A DNA stretch of 8,746 nt from CAZYXO01 sp964651315 (GCA_964651315.1 CAZYXO010000047.1:1-8746), one strand, 5' to 3'; positions 1 to 6,600 are shown, counted from the stretch's first letter. Numbers and translations: made by a program. The notes: a model not told the origin generated them from the sequence alone.

Positions 1-2
1 CA

Positions 3-719
3 TTAACTGGAACAAGTACACAAATAAATAGTTCAACATACAGATTTAATAGTTCGCAAAACGATAATATGTATGTCGGATATATGTATACTGATGGGCA
101 AAGACAAGGGCTCGGAACAAGTAGTAATGCGAAAACAACATTAGAATCGTGGTATAAGACAAACTTTGTAGATAGAGAAGCAAATGCCACAGCCAGAAAT
201 TATATAGCAGATAGAATATTCTGTGGAGATAGAACAAGTTCAACGAGTTCAAGTACAACTTGGACAACCCCATTTACAAGTACAGGAGGGTCTGGTACAA
301 CTACAACATATTATGGAGCAAGGTTAAGATTAATAACTGCAAAAACACCAACATTAATATGTCCGGAAGATCCAGATAAGTATACAACAGTGTCTTCAGA
401 CCATGGAAATAAAACACTCGTTTATCCAATAGGACTAATCACAGCAGATGAAGTAGCAATGGCTGGAGGAAAATATTATGCTAGTGATGGTAACAATACA
501 GCATATTATTTATATACAGGTCAAGATTACTGGACAATGTCGCCGTTTAATTTCTACGACAGCTATGCGTACGAGTGGTTCGTGATTTCGGGCGGCGGCC
601 TGGGCAGCTACGGCGTCGTGAGCAACAGTTACGGCCTTCGCCCGGTTATCAATCTGAGCCCTAATACACCAATATCTGGGGCAGGAACGACAACTTCACC
701 ATTTGAGATAAATATTTAA
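3..719 (+). CDS. Surface protein with C-terminal lectin-like (DUF6273/FGE-like) domain, 5' end missing; likely DGR target
   Basis: The frame is open to the left window edge, so the start lies outside; the in-frame ATG at 69 is internal because coding-like sequence continues through 3-68. The visible part is about 238 residues, rich in Ser, Thr, Gly and Tyr, with a Ser/Thr-rich stretch around 230-310. The C-terminal region has the pattern YW-x-MSP (about 528-545), a variable stretch, then YGLRPVINL (about 630-655), and ends in a Gly/Thr-rich SPFEI tail. These motifs resemble DUF6273-type proteins with a formylglycine-generating-enzyme or C-type-lectin fold, often found on the surface of gut Firmicutes. 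The role is probably ligand binding at the cell surface. The missing N-terminus may carry a signal or prepilin-like segment, which cannot be seen here. Base composition changes abruptly inside the domain (see the variable-region entry). Family assignment is by motif recognition only. Confidence 0.75.
   Translation, partial: LTGTSTQINSSTYRFNSSQNDNMYVGYMYTDGQRQGLGTSSNAKTTLESWYKTNFVDREANATARNYIADRIFCGDRTSSTSSSTTWTTPFTSTGGSGTTTTYYGARLRLITAKTPTLICPEDPDKYTTVSSDHGNKTLVYPIGLITADEVAMAGGKYYASDGNNTAYYLYTGQDYWTMSPFNFYDSYAYEWFVISGGGLGSYGVVSNSYGLRPVINLSPNTPISGAGTTTSPFEINI
540..660 (+). other. Putative DGR variable region (GC-rich, adenine-poor patch)
   Basis: By hand count, 541-660 has 70 G/C of 120 (58%), while the 60 bases on each side have 19 and 21 (32% and 35%). 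In the 38 codons from 546 to 659, 30 end in G or C and none ends in A, whereas A-ending codons dominate the rest of the gene. Many codons are of the form NNC (TAC, GAC, AGC, GGC, AAC, GTC), as expected if AAC codons of a template were changed at their adenines. The right part (about 636-660, encoding LRPVINLS) is the likely invariant end, where an initiation-of-mutagenic-homing site would lie. The patch falls in a lectin-like fold, the usual place for DGR variable regions. No template repeat or reverse transcriptase is present in the window, so they would have to act from elsewhere. Confidence 0.65.
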
Positions 720-734
720 TTTACCCAACTATAT

Positions 735-748
735 TATGCAAGGGCATA
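735..748 (+). other. Small hairpin downstream of the surface protein gene
   Basis: TATGC and GCATA form a perfect 5-bp stem with a 4-base loop (AAGG). There is no T-tract, so it is not a typical terminator. Hairpins downstream of variable regions assist homing in some DGRs, but this one is about 75 bp from the patch, beyond the stop codon, so any link is speculative. The rest of 720-768 holds nothing I can name. Confidence 0.25.
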
Positions 749-768
749 GAAATATTGCAATAATTAAA

Positions 769-797
769 TTGATTTTATTGAGGCAATTTGATACAAT
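769..797 (+). promoter_or_regulatory. Sigma-A type promoter for the 822-4175 operon
   Basis: TTGATT (769-774), a 17-base spacer and TACAAT (792-797), with an extended -10 TGA directly before it (789-791). Transcription would start near 804, giving a short leader that holds the ribosome binding site. Confidence 0.75.
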
Positions 798-806
798 TAA
801 TTTGCT

Positions 807-812
807 GAGGAG
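807..812 (+). promoter_or_regulatory. Ribosome binding site that fixes a TTG start
   Basis: GAGGAG lies 9 bases before the TTG at 822. The open frame has no suitable ATG at its head, so this site decides that TTG is the start codon. Confidence 0.8.
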
Positions 813-821
813 TGGATAGAT

Positions 822-1298
822 TTGAAAAAAATCAAAGAAAAGAAATTAGTTATTGCTTTAATAGCACTTTTAGTAGTATGTTTATGTGTAATACTTTTTG
901 TAGTCATTAAATACTTTGTTGGAAGCCCAAAAAGTAAATATGGTGATAGATTAGATGGAATAAAAGAAGTAGAAATAAAAGAAAAAAAATTAAATGAAAT
1001 AGAAGAAAAAATTAAAGAAAATACTTTAGTAAATACAATAAGTATTCGTGTAAAAGGAAGAATAATTTATTTAAATTACACATTTTTAGAAAAAGCAACG
1101 TTAGTAGAAGCACAAAGTGTAGCAATTTCTGGATTAGAAAATTTTAGTGCTGAAGAAATAGCATATTATGATTTTCAAATGTCATTGTCTAAAGAAGCAA
1201 CAGAAACAACAGAAGGATTTGCTTTAATGGGTTCAAGAAATGTTGCAAGTGGCAAAGTAAATTGGAACAACAATACGAAAGTAGAGGAAGATGACTAA
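822..1298 (+). CDS. Small single-pass membrane protein, unknown function
   Basis: This is a 158-residue protein I do not recognise. It starts at TTG with a good Shine-Dalgarno site. Residues 1-8 are Lys-rich, followed by one hydrophobic segment at about 9-33, so the N-terminus is probably inside and the remaining ~125 residues outside. A charged Glu/Lys stretch at about 47-67 may form a helix, and the C-terminus is acidic. It is the first gene of the operon, and its stop overlaps the start of the next gene by one base (TAATG). That implies translational coupling and suggests it may work with the two-domain sensor encoded next, though this is inference from position only. A cleaved signal peptide is less likely because no clear cleavage site follows the hydrophobic segment. 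Confidence 0.8.
   Translation: MKKIKEKKLVIALIALLVVCLCVILFVVIKYFVGSPKSKYGDRLDGIKEVEIKEKKLNEIEEKIKENTLVNTISIRVKGRIIYLNYTFLEKATLVEAQSVAISGLENFSAEEIAYYDFQMSLSKEATETTEGFALMGSRNVASGKVNWNNNTKVEEDD
1284..1290 (+). promoter_or_regulatory. Ribosome binding site of the sensor gene
   Basis: AGAGGAAG (1283-1290 read with its first base) sits inside the end of the preceding gene, 7 bases before the ATG at 1298, and supports that start. Confidence 0.7.
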
Positions 1299-3346
1299 TG
1301 AACTTTTGGCAAAAAAATTGGAAAAAAATCCTAATTTGGGGAATTATTGCAATAATTGTTATACTTGCTGGAATTTTAATAACTAAAAAATTATTAGGAG
1401 ATGAAAATAAATTAAGTGTATTTGAAAGAAATTGGATTAATAATAATCAAAACAATGTTCAAAATATCAATGTTGTAAATGATATAAATATCTTCGGAGA
1501 TGTTGGTTCAGGTGTATTTTATGATTTCTTAAATGATTTTTCAGAAGAATATGATTTAAAGATAAATCCAATAACATATAAAAATGGCGAAACTGTAAGT
1601 GGTTTAACTTTAGGAATAAAAAATACATTAAATAATAATGATACATTATTTTATAAAGATCATTATGTCTTAATTAGTAAAGAAAATAAAATAATTCGTA
1701 ATTATAGTGATTTAACAAATAAAAATATTGGGGTAAAGAATAGTGATTTATCTCATATAAGTAACTATTTAAGTTCTGCTAATATTAATTTTAAACAATA
1801 TAGTTCTATAGATGAATTAATGACTGCATTAGATAAAAATGAAATTGAATATGTGGCAATACCTTTATTAGAAAATTTAAGCAATATCTTAGGTAATAAT
1901 TTAAATGTAATATATCATTTTTCTGATATACCTACATATTACGTAATAAAAGGTATCGAAAATGATACATTATCAAGTGTTCTAAGAAAATATTATAATA
2001 ACTGGCATAAAAAGAATTTAAAAAAATATTTTAAAGAACAAGAATTTAAAACAATATTAACAAGTTTATCGATGACTGGTACAGAAGTAGATGCAATGCA
2101 AAGTATAACTTATAATTATGGATTTGTTAATAATAGTCCTTATGAAGTAATTAAGGGAAGTAATTATGGGGGAATAGTAGCAACTTACTTAAATGAATTT
2201 AGTGAATTTTCTGGAATTGATTTTAAATTTACAAAATATTCTAATTATAATAAATTTATAAATGCATTAAATCAAAATAAAATAGATTTATATTTTGATT
2301 ATTATAATACAAATACACAATTTAATACAGTGAATACAAATATGGCAATTAATTATGTTGTATTTGCTAATTTAGGAGTAAATGAAGTAATAACATCAAC
2401 TGATTCATTAAAAGGAAAAACATTATATGTTCATCAAAATAGTGCCTTACATGAATATTTTAAAACAATAAATGGCGTAAATTTGCAAACATTTGCCAAT
2501 AATAAAGAATTGTTTAAAATAGCAAAAAAGAATAATTTAATAGCACTTGATGCAAATATATATAATTATTATGTAAATACAAAATTAAAGAATGTTGCAA
2601 TAAGATATAATGGTGTAATAAATAATAGTTATAATTTTAAAGTAAAAAGTAATAATGCAATTTATAAATTATTTAGTGCATATACAAAAACTTTAGATGC
2701 AAAAGAAATGACATATAAAGGACTTGATAATCATGCAGAAACGTTAAAAACTGGTAATATTTTAACAAATATTGCTAAATGGGCTTTATTTATAATCGTA
2801 ATAGTAGGAGGAATAGTATTCTTTATATATAAGAAATCAAAAAGAATAAAAGTGGCAAAAAAAATTAAAAAAGAAGATAAAATAAAGTTTATTGATCAAT
2901 TAACCAGTATGAAAAATAGAAATTATTTAAATGAAAATATTAATGAATGGAATAATAATTTAGTAGTACCACAAACAATAATTATTATCGATTTAAATAA
3001 TATTCAAGAAATTAATGATACTAAAGGTTATGAAGAAGGCGATAAACAAATTAAAGCAGCAGCAAATGCTTTAATTAAAACTCAACTAGATAATTCTGAT
3101 ATAATGCGTAGTGATGGTAATGAATTTATTATTTATTTAGTTGGTTATAATCAAAAACAAATAACTAGTTATATTCATAAATTAAATAAAGAATTTAATA
3201 ATTTACCATATGAATATGGTGCTGCTATTGGTTATAGTATGAAAACTGATAATATAAAAACAATTGAAGATACAATAAATGATGCAACAATAAGTATGAA
3301 AAAGCAAAAAGTAAGTAAAGAGAATGCTAATGAGAAAAAAAATTAA
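1298..3346 (+). CDS. Membrane sensor: two solute-binding-like domains plus degenerate GGDEF domain
   Basis: This 682-residue protein reads as a signal transducer with a membrane segment at about 10-30, two extracytoplasmic domains resembling family-3 solute-binding proteins (about 58-240 and 272-470), a second membrane segment at about 493-511, and a cytoplasmic GGDEF-type domain at about 530-672. In that domain, DQLTSMKNR (533-541), the metal-ligand Asp565, Asn573-Asp574 and Gly581-Asp582 match the family. The signature itself is DGNEF (606-610) after Arg604, 41 residues after Asp565, as in true GGDEF enzymes. The first Gly and the Asp of the motif are replaced, and no RxxD product-inhibition site is visible before it. 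It may therefore be a weak or inactive diguanylate cyclase that binds nucleotide or acts through a partner. It overlaps the genes on both sides. The solute-binding domains suggest sensing of an amino acid or other small ligand; the ligand is unknown. Confidence 0.85.
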   Translation: MNFWQKNWKKILIWGIIAIIVILAGILITKKLLGDENKLSVFERNWINNNQNNVQNINVVNDINIFGDVGSGVFYDFLNDFSEEYDLKINPITYKNGETVSGLTLGIKNTLNNNDTLFYKDHYVLISKENKIIRNYSDLTNKNIGVKNSDLSHISNYLSSANINFKQYSSIDELMTALDKNEIEYVAIPLLENLSNILGNNLNVIYHFSDIPTYYVIKGIENDTLSSVLRKYYNNWHKKNLKKYFKEQEFKTILTSLSMTGTEVDAMQSITYNYGFVNNSPYEVIKGSNYGGIVATYLNEFSEFSGIDFKFTKYSNYNKFINALNQNKIDLYFDYYNTNTQFNTVNTNMAINYVVFANLGVNEVITSTDSLKGKTLYVHQNSALHEYFKTINGVNLQTFANNKELFKIAKKNNLIALDANIYNYYVNTKLKNVAIRYNGVINNSYNFKVKSNNAIYKLFSAYTKTLDAKEMTYKGLDNHAETLKTGNILTNIAKWALFIIVIVGGIVFFIYKKSKRIKVAKKIKKEDKIKFIDQLTSMKNRNYLNENINEWNNNLVVPQTIIIIDLNNIQEINDTKGYEEGDKQIKAAANALIKTQLDNSDIMRSDGNEFIIYLVGYNQKQITSYIHKLNKEFNNLPYEYGAAIGYSMKTDNIKTIEDTINDATISMKKQKVSKENANEKKN

Positions 3347-4175
3347 GAATTTTTGGAAAAATTTTATATATGCATTTAGAAGACCAGAAATGATGGTATT
3401 ACCAGGATGTCTAGCGTTCTTCTTTGTATTATCAATAGTTCCAACAATAACTTTAATATCTTATGGTGCAAGTTTTCTTAATTTACCAATGGATTTTATT
3501 TCCAATTTCTTAGAAAAAGCATTTAATAGTGATATTGCAGCAATGGTAATGTCAGGAGTTAGGGGAAGCACTTTGGGTTTAAGATTTTATGTAACCGTAA
3601 TTGGTGGATTTTTCTTGGCAAGTAATGGTGCTGCTTCAATTATAACAACATCTAATGCCATATATGGAATTAAAAATAATGGGATAGTTAAAAGAACTTT
3701 AAAAGCATTTATTATGACAATATTTTTAATTCTTCTATTATTATTCATCTTAGTAGTTCCACTATTCGGAGATAAAATAATTGAATTAATTAAATATGTT
3801 AATTTAAATCCTGAAGTAACAAGTAAATTAGTCTTAGCATTTAATGTTATAAAAGGACCGATATCGTGGTTTATAATATTCTTTACAATAAAAATAATTT
3901 ATACAATGGCACCAGACAAGAAAATTGCTAGCACAAATGTCAATTATGGAGCAGTATTTACAACAGTATTATGGATAATATCAACAAGTATTTATTCTTA
4001 TTACATCAACAATTTAGCACAATATGATATATTTTATGGTTCACTTGCTAATATAGTTATGATTATGTTATGGTTTTATTTACTTAGTTATATCTTTACA
4101 ATTGGTATGGCACTTAATTATCGTAAAGAAGAAATAAAACTGGAAAAAACTACTAAAATAGATGTTCAAAAATAG
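3330..4175 (+). CDS. YihY/BrkB-family integral membrane protein
   Basis: This is a 281-residue polytopic membrane protein of the YihY/virulence factor BrkB family (once misnamed ribonuclease BN); its molecular function is not firmly established. The first hydrophobic segment (about 22-46) holds the family SIVPT element. Further segments lie at about 86-110, 124-146, 170-192, 205-226 and 236-262. The C-terminal block with NYGAVF, a Trp, then YGSLANIVMIMLWFY is characteristic of the family. I chose the ATG at 3330 rather than 3324 because the purine-rich AAAGAGA (3317-3323) is 6 bases before 3330 but abuts 3324. Either way the start lies inside the end of the sensor gene, so the two are translationally coupled. 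It is the last gene of the operon and is followed by terminators. The Lys/Glu-rich tail is cytoplasmic. Confidence 0.85.
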   Translation: MRKKIKNFWKNFIYAFRRPEMMVLPGCLAFFFVLSIVPTITLISYGASFLNLPMDFISNFLEKAFNSDIAAMVMSGVRGSTLGLRFYVTVIGGFFLASNGAASIITTSNAIYGIKNNGIVKRTLKAFIMTIFLILLLLFILVVPLFGDKIIELIKYVNLNPEVTSKLVLAFNVIKGPISWFIIFFTIKIIYTMAPDKKIASTNVNYGAVFTTVLWIISTSIYSYYINNLAQYDIFYGSLANIVMIMLWFYLLSYIFTIGMALNYRKEEIKLEKTTKIDVQK

Positions 4176-4178
4176 GAC

Positions 4179-4228
4179 AAAATAAAAATATGTAGAACAG
4201 GTAATACTTACTACATATTTTATTTTTT
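4179..4228 (+). terminator. AT-rich hairpin after the YihY-family gene
   Basis: An 11-bp perfect stem (4185-4195 with 4211-4221, AAAATATGTAG and its complement) is extended past a one-base bulge by about four A-T pairs. The loop is 15 bases and the 3' side ends in a T-run (4223-4228). It begins 4 bases after the stop codon. Confidence 0.6.
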
Positions 4229-4277
4229 GATTAACTTACTAATTATATGTTACGATAGTTATTGAAAAGTATTATCT

Positions 4278-4309
4278 AAAAGTAGAAATGATTTTTTTCT
4301 ACTTTTTTT
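4278..4309 (+). terminator. Rho-independent terminator, second of the operon
   Basis: AAAAGTAGAAA (4278-4288) pairs perfectly with 4296-4306 across a 7-base loop, and the T-run continues to 4309. It backs up the hairpin at 4179. The stretch 4229-4277 between the two hairpins shows no gene. Confidence 0.75.
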
Positions 4310-4321
4310 AATTTATGTAAT

Positions 4322-4347
4322 AAAAAAATTCTAATAAATAGAACTTT
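4322..4347 (-). terminator. Terminator of the leftward gene
   Basis: Read on the minus strand, TTCTA, a 5-base loop and TAGAA form a stem (4329-4333 with 4339-4343) that can be lengthened by a G-U and three A-U pairs. A run of seven T follows (complement of 4322-4328). It begins in the stop codon of the leftward gene. The 4278-4309 hairpin may also act in this direction. Confidence 0.5.
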
Positions 4348-5032
4348 ATTTAAAGAATACAACTTTTATAATGGTAAATGATGTGATTAATAAACCTAAA
4401 ATTAAAATTAAAATAGTTGCAAAACCGGAATTATCTAAATCATTTTGTTCTGATTCTGAAGATGTATTAGGGAAATTACCATTTGTTAAAACTAAAGATA
4501 GACTTTGACCTTTACCTTTATCAGTTTCAGTTTTCTTTTCGGCAATTAATAAATCAAGTAAATATTTTTTTGGTGGAGTGAGTGTATCTTCTGGTGTAAA
4601 ATATAAAATACTATTAATAATATTTTTTAAATTACCATATTCAACCGATAAATCATCAATTAAATAATCTTCTATAATAGTTGCTTTATTATAAAGATTA
4701 TAAAATTCAGTTATTTTATTTTTTATATTTTCATCTAATACTTCATTATTTAATAGTAAATTAATTTCATAAGCAGTATTAGTACTAGTCCATAAATTAT
4801 TTGCTAGTTCACTGCATACAGAAACAACATCAAAAAATGTAATTGCATCTTTCATAACTACAATTAAAGGTAAAGCACTTAAGCGATAATAACCTAAATT
4901 AATACTATTTGTTCCCATTTTTAAACAATTATTTTCAAACGTTATTAGTTGTAAAGTAGGGTTTTTACTTTTAAATATTTCAAAAACACTTTGATTATAA
5001 TGGATAAATGATGTATCAACATTATATTGCAT
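4346..5032 (-). CDS. Unknown protein with C-terminal membrane anchor
   Basis: This is a 228-residue protein I do not recognise. It has no N-terminal signal or membrane segment. The only strong hydrophobic stretch is at about 203-225, followed by a 3-residue tail ending in Lys, so it looks tail-anchored with the bulk of the protein in the cytoplasm. Residues 1-165 look like a mixed alpha/beta globular domain containing Cys36 and Cys73. Residues about 165-202 are polar, rich in Ser, Thr, Asn, Asp and Glu, and probably form a flexible linker. The start is supported by AGAGGT (complement of 5039-5044), 6 bases upstream, and by a good promoter. It is a single-gene unit, divergent from sufB. Nothing in the sequence points to a specific activity. 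Confidence 0.75.
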   Translation of the reverse strand: MQYNVDTSFIHYNQSVFEIFKSKNPTLQLITFENNCLKMGTNSINLGYYRLSALPLIVVMKDAITFFDVVSVCSELANNLWTSTNTAYEINLLLNNEVLDENIKNKITEFYNLYNKATIIEDYLIDDLSVEYGNLKNIINSILYFTPEDTLTPPKKYLLDLLIAEKKTETDKGKGQSLSLVLTNGNFPNTSSESEQNDLDNSGFATILILILGLLITSFTIIKVVFFK

Positions 5033-5056
5033 ATAAAAACCTCTATTCTCTATTCC

Positions 5057-5085
5057 ATTTTAACAAATAATGAAGTTATTTACAA
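5057..5085 (-). promoter_or_regulatory. Promoter of the tail-anchored protein gene
   Basis: On the minus strand: TTGTAA (complement of 5080-5085), a 17-base spacer, and TAAAAT (complement of 5057-5062) with an extended -10 TGT directly before it. Transcription would start close to 5050. Confidence 0.65.
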
Positions 5086-5117
5086 TTGTTTTATTCAAAA
5101 ATTTATTGTACTATAAT
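5086..5117 (+). promoter_or_regulatory. Promoter of sufB, -10 box clear, -35 weak
   Basis: A consensus TATAAT lies at 5112-5117. The nearest -35-like hexamer, TTGTTT (5086-5091), is 20 bases upstream, longer than usual. Transcription would start near 5124, only about 8 bases before the ATG at 5132. Confidence 0.5.
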
Positions 5118-5131
5118 AACTAGTGATTTAT

Positions 5132-6421
5132 ATGAAGAAATTAAATGACGAATTTATAATTGAATTATCGAAGAAAAAAAAAGAACCTAAGTGGATGCTT
5201 GATTTTCGTTTACAATCATATCAAAAGTTCTTAGAACTTGATAACCCTAATTTTGGACCTAAACTTGATTTTTCTTTTGATGATATTAATTTTTATAAAG
5301 ATAATAAAAGTAAATTAACTGATAAATGGGAAAATGTTGATAAAAATATTCATAAAACATTTTGTGCTTTAGGTGTAGTTGAAGCAGAAAAAAAATATTT
5401 AGGAGGAGTAACTAATCAAGTAGAAAGTGAAGTTGTTTATCATAATCAAAATATTGATAAAAGAGTTATTTTTACTAGTACTGATGAAGCATTACAAAAA
5501 TATCCAGAATTATTTAAAAAATATTTTAATACACTTGTTGATTACAGTGAAAATAAATATACGGCATTAAATGGGGCGTTATGGAGTGGGGGAAGTTTTA
5601 TTTATGTTCCGTCTGGCGTTAATGTTGATCGACCTTTACAAAGTTATTTTCGAATCGAAAGTGAATCTTTAGGTCAATTTGAACGAACAATAATCATTTT
5701 AGAAGAAAATGCCCATTTATCTTACATTGAAGGATGTACAGCAAGAAGTTATTCGACTACTTCTTTACATGCTGGAGTTGTCGAAATATTTGTTGGTAAT
5801 CACGCCGAATGCAAATATTCAACAATTCAAAATTGGAGCAATGATGTTTATAATTTGGTTACGAAAAGAGCCATTGTTGATAGTTTTGGTAAAATGGAGT
5901 GGATAGATGGAAATATTGGAAGTGGAATAACGATGAAATATCCTTCATGTATTTTAAAAGGAGATAATTCTAGTGCCAATTCGATAAGTATTGCTTATGC
6001 TAAAAAAGGTCAGATTCTTGATGCTGGTGCTAAAATGATTCATTTAGGAAAAAATACAAAAAGTAATATTGTTTCTAAATCTATAAGTGCAGATGGGGGA
6101 ATAAGTGTTTATCGCGGAACTGTAAATATAACGGAAAATGCAATTAATAGTAAAGCAAAAATAAAATGCGATACAATTATTTTAGATGATAAATCCATAA
6201 GTGACACAATTCCTAAAAATATTGTACAAAATAATAGTTCAATTATTGAGCATGAAGCAAGTGTTTCCAAAGTAAGTGTTGATGAATTACATTATTTAAT
6301 GAGTAGAGGTCTTGATGAGGATAAGGCTAAAGAATTTTTAATTTTAGGTTTTATCGATGATTTTAAGAAAGAATTACCGATGGAATATGCTGTTGAACTT
6401 AATAGATTATTAAAAAATTAA
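5132..6421 (+). CDS. sufB: SufB, Fe-S cluster assembly scaffold
   Basis: SufB is the scaffold subunit of the SUF system. With SufC ATPase and SufD it builds Fe-S clusters in the cytosol from sulfur supplied by SufS with SufU or SufE. The 429-residue protein carries the family core: SGGSFIYVPSGV (152-163), GQFERTII, SYIEGCTA with Cys202 (equivalent to E. coli Cys254, the sulfur acceptor), SLHAGVVEIFV, and QNWSNDVYNLVTKRA. Cys346 with His374-Glu375 matches E. coli Cys405 and His433-Glu434 in identity and in spacing. The GLDEDKA-x6-GF-IDDF helix and ELPMEYAVELNRLL end are typical. It is a little shorter than usual SufB (about 465-495), mainly at the N-terminus. I chose ATG 5132; an in-frame GTG at 5123 would add three residues but would sit at the transcription start. 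No clear Shine-Dalgarno site precedes either. No other suf gene is in the window, which is unusual because suf genes generally cluster. Confidence 0.95.
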   Translation: MKKLNDEFIIELSKKKKEPKWMLDFRLQSYQKFLELDNPNFGPKLDFSFDDINFYKDNKSKLTDKWENVDKNIHKTFCALGVVEAEKKYLGGVTNQVESEVVYHNQNIDKRVIFTSTDEALQKYPELFKKYFNTLVDYSENKYTALNGALWSGGSFIYVPSGVNVDRPLQSYFRIESESLGQFERTIIILEENAHLSYIEGCTARSYSTTSLHAGVVEIFVGNHAECKYSTIQNWSNDVYNLVTKRAIVDSFGKMEWIDGNIGSGITMKYPSCILKGDNSSANSISIAYAKKGQILDAGAKMIHLGKNTKSNIVSKSISADGGISVYRGTVNITENAINSKAKIKCDTIILDDKSISDTIPKNIVQNNSSIIEHEASVSKVSVDELHYLMSRGLDEDKAKEFLILGFIDDFKKELPMEYAVELNRLLKN

Positions 6422-6446
6422 AAAAAGTGTCTGGAAAATAAAATTT

Positions 6447-6471
6447 GTTAGCAAATTGTTAAAATCTGTTA
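6447..6471 (+). repeat. Three phased GTTA repeats in the sufB 3' region
   Basis: GTTA occurs at 6447-6450, 6458-6461 and 6468-6471, spaced 11 and 10 bases; the outer two extend to TGTTAGC. A small hairpin (AATTTG 6442-6447 with CAAATT 6452-6457) overlaps the first. This could be a protein-binding site or chance in AT-rich DNA. Confidence 0.25.
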
Positions 6472-6499
6472 GCTTTTTTTTCTAATTTTTTAAATTGAT

Positions 6500-6526
6500 A
6501 CGTTTTAAAAATCAAAACGTTTTTTT
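6500..6526 (+). terminator. Rho-independent terminator of sufB
   Basis: ACGTTTT (6500-6506) pairs perfectly with AAAACGT (6514-6520) over a 7-base loop, followed directly by a T-run to 6526. It separates sufB from the ssb promoter. Confidence 0.75.
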
Positions 6527-6540
6527 CTGCTTAATTTGAG

Positions 6541-6555
6541 GCAAAATTGTTTTGC
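6541..6555 (+). other. Hairpin just upstream of the ssb promoter
   Basis: GCAAAA and TTTTGC form a perfect 6-bp palindrome with a 3-base centre, ending 8 bases before the -35 box. It could be an operator, but there is no partner evidence. Confidence 0.3.
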
Positions 6556-6563
6556 AAAGCGAT

Positions 6564-6592
6564 TTGACATTTCTTTTTTCCTTTGTTATTTT
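6564..6592 (+). promoter_or_regulatory. Strong sigma-A promoter for ssb
   Basis: A consensus TTGACA (6564-6569), a 17-base spacer and TATTTT (6587-6592), with an extended -10 TGT before it (6584-6586). Transcription would start near 6599, giving a leader of about 17 bases that is almost entirely the ribosome binding site. Confidence 0.7.
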
Positions 6593-6600
6593 TGGACACG

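Noticed and set aside
46..273. 75-residue leftward open frame
   Set aside because: It lies opposite the surface protein gene, has no ribosome binding site, and is rich in Tyr, Leu and Phe as expected from the antisense of an AT-rich gene.
540..660. GC-rich patch as a horizontally acquired insert or sequencing artefact
   Set aside because: The frame and the domain motifs run straight through both edges, and there are no repeats or terminal inverted sequences. A replaced segment within one domain fits better than an insertion.
3324..3329. ATG 3324 as start of the YihY-family gene
   Set aside because: The purine-rich site directly abuts it, leaving no spacing. ATG 3330 is correctly spaced.
5709..5906. 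65-residue rightward open frame inside sufB
   Set aside because: It is a shifted-frame shadow of sufB, whose conserved motifs run through the same DNA in the proper frame.
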